From contig CAWHQZ010000028.1 in the NCBI GenBank assembly GCA_963831645.1, positions 186,001 through 250,000 on the forward strand: a stretch of DNA of 64,000 nt, read 5' to 3'. Shown here piece after piece: positions 62,943 through 64,000 of the stretch. A program made the translations under genes and the position numbers. The notes below the pieces were generated by a model that saw nothing but the letters and a program-made list of their open reading frames with translations, made no database searches and was not told the origin of the DNA. Within the stretch, counting starts at the first letter, position 1. Each line of letters begins with the position of its first letter. Origin of the DNA: CAWHQZ01 sp963831645 (GTDB taxonomy: Bacteria; Pseudomonadota; Alphaproteobacteria; Rhizobiales; Aestuariivirgaceae).

Positions 62943-63079
62943 TGTGTCCTCCCTTGGACGTAAATCCTGCGGCGCCACGGGCCGCCTCGAACTGCGAGCC
63001 TATTGCGTTGCCACCGCCGGGTCGAGTGGGCTTGAACGATGGGGATTGCGCTGCCGGGTTGGATGTGCATGGAAGCGCC

Positions 63080-63790
63080 ATGGCTCTCTTCCCCAACCCC
63101 GTCGCGGTGGCGGTCGATGTTCCAGACCTCCTGCGCGCCCAGGCGCTTGCACGGACGGTTGCTCCGCATGTCGGTTGCCTGAAGCTCGGGATGGAGTTCT
63201 TTTATGCTCACGGCCGGACGGGTTACGAGGCGATCGCCGGGATCGGGCTGCCGATCTTTCTGGATCTCAAGCTCCATGACATCCCCAACACGGTTGCAAA
63301 GTCCATCGAGGCCTTGATGCGGCTCGAGCCGCGGCCGGCCATCATCGATGTTCATGCTCTGGGCGGCTCGACGATGATGAGGGCCGCCGCCGAAGCAGTT
63401 GCGGGACGGGCAAGGCTGGTGGCGGTCACCCTGTTGACCAGCCTCGATGATGGCGACCTCGCGGCACTCGGGTTCGCCGAACCGAAAGGCGTTGCCGGAC
63501 ATGCGCTGGCGCTGGCGTGCCTGGCCCAGGAGGCAGGGCTTGCCGGCGTGGTGTGCAGCCCCCATGATGTCGCGGCGATCCGGCAGGCCTGCGGGCCGGG
63601 GTTCCTGACCGTCGTGCCTGGGCTTCGGCCGCCGGGAAGCGCGCCGGGTGACCAGAAGCGTCATGCAACTCCCGGCGAGGCCCGCAAAGCGGGCGGCGAC
63701 GTGCTGGTGATCGGTCGACCCATCACCGCTGCGTCCGATCCGGCCGGCGCTGCCAGGGCCGTGCTGAAGGAGATTTTGGATGCCGGTTGA
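63080..63790 (+). CDS. pyrF: Orotidine 5'-phosphate decarboxylase
   Basis: Last step of UMP synthesis, orotidine-5'-phosphate to UMP and CO2. The 236-residue TIM barrel begins MALFPNPVAVAVDVPDLLRA, has the catalytic LPIFLDLKLHDIPNTVAKSI (DxKxxDI), VVCSPHDVAAIR, and the phosphate-binding VVPGLRPPGS with VLVIGRPITAASDPAGAAR. The stop overlaps the trpF start. Confidence 0.96.
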   Translation: MALFPNPVAVAVDVPDLLRAQALARTVAPHVGCLKLGMEFFYAHGRTGYEAIAGIGLPIFLDLKLHDIPNTVAKSIEALMRLEPRPAIIDVHALGGSTMMRAAAEAVAGRARLVAVTLLTSLDDGDLAALGFAEPKGVAGHALALACLAQEAGLAGVVCSPHDVAAIRQACGPGFLTVVPGLRPPGSAPGDQKRHATPGEARKAGGDVLVIGRPITAASDPAGAARAVLKEILDAG

Positions 63791-64000
63791 GGTCAAAATC
63801 TGCGGCCTGTCGACGGCCGACGCGCTGGAGACGGCGATTGAAGCGGGCGCGCGCTACGTGGGGCTCGTATTCTATCCTCCGAGTTCGCGCGCCATCAATC
63901 CGGAAGCGGCGCGCGTTCTCGCCGGCAGGGCACGCGGCAGGGCTGGGATCGTGGCCCTTGTCGTTGACGCGGATGATGAGCTTCTGGCGCGAATTACCGC
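63780..64000 (+). CDS. trpF: Phosphoribosylanthranilate isomerase, cut by window end
   Basis: Third step after anthranilate in tryptophan synthesis. The first ~73 residues are present: MPVEVKICGLSTADALETAI (the catalytic Cys in KICGL), then EAGARYVGLVFYPPSSRAIN and ARVLAGRARGRAGIVALVVD. It overlaps pyrF by 11 bases. In related genomes trpB and trpA follow, beyond the window. Confidence 0.95.
   Translation, partial: MPVEVKICGLSTADALETAIEAGARYVGLVFYPPSSRAINPEAARVLAGRARGRAGIVALVVDADDELLARIT

Overview
The window looks like a chromosome segment of a high-GC alphaproteobacterium of the order Hyphomicrobiales (Rhizobiales), probably near Bradyrhizobium or the Xanthobacteraceae. The evidence is the ordered block ahcY - PTS EIIA/HPr - hprK - chvG - chvI - pckA, a coxMNOP-like oxidase operon, an actS/actR(regB/regA)-SCO locus, tripartite tricarboxylate (TctABC) and TRAP transporters, intracellular PHB depolymerase, and two copies of a GAGCATGTTC-ended palindromic intergenic element of a type common in this order. 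No 16S gene is present, so the placement is inferred.

Layout. 1-13 kb is core: the end of an ornithine-cyclodeaminase-like gene, S-adenosylhomocysteinase, the regulatory nitrogen-type PTS (EIIA and HPr in one open frame), HPr kinase, the ChvG/ChvI envelope-stress two-component system, a flavin/heme-type split-barrel protein, PEP carboxykinase, RecQ and DNA polymerase I (its proofreading residues are substituted). 13-30.7 kb is an accessory and decay zone: a frameshifted DUF3604 gene, a ureohydrolase stump, tRNA-Arg(CCG), a replication-type ATPase module with a cluster of CCGGACA repeats split by a complete IS701-family insertion, an HNH nuclease between two small membrane proteins, a TolA-like protein with an internal repeat, IS630 remnants, two decayed extracellular carbohydrate-binding or -cleaving proteins, a lytic transglycosylase, a GH25 lysozyme, and stumps of phage-type genes. 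No integrase was found, so the zone reads as an old, partly deleted island beside the tRNA. 30.7-46.6 kb returns to chromosomal genes: CBS, YccF, an ArsR-AHSA1-GST operon, cytochrome c, the cox operon (subunits II, I, III, III-like, IV), a DUF2182/DUF1326 pair of probable metal-binding proteins, a lytic transglycosylase, a TRAP transporter of the 2-oxoacid (TakP) type, and mmcB.

46.7-52.6 kb (minus strand) is a six-gene catabolic operon: SDR, histidinol-dehydrogenase-like enzyme, zinc alcohol dehydrogenase, and an SsuABC-type ABC transporter whose three genes carry many single-base frameshifts. The enzyme trio resembles the dihydroxypropanesulfonate (hps) oxidation set. 52.7-64 kb holds ActR/ActS, SCO, PHB depolymerase, a YgjP-type metalloprotease, a class A penicillin-binding protein, a small Cas2-fold-like protein, TctABC, and pyrF-trpF (cut by the window end).

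Single-base frameshifts recur throughout (coxO, DUF2182, tctA, DUF3604, the ABC operon, IS701). Some lie in short homopolymers, so part of the apparent gene decay may be uncorrected sequencing error. This should be settled with reads before any pseudogene call is accepted.
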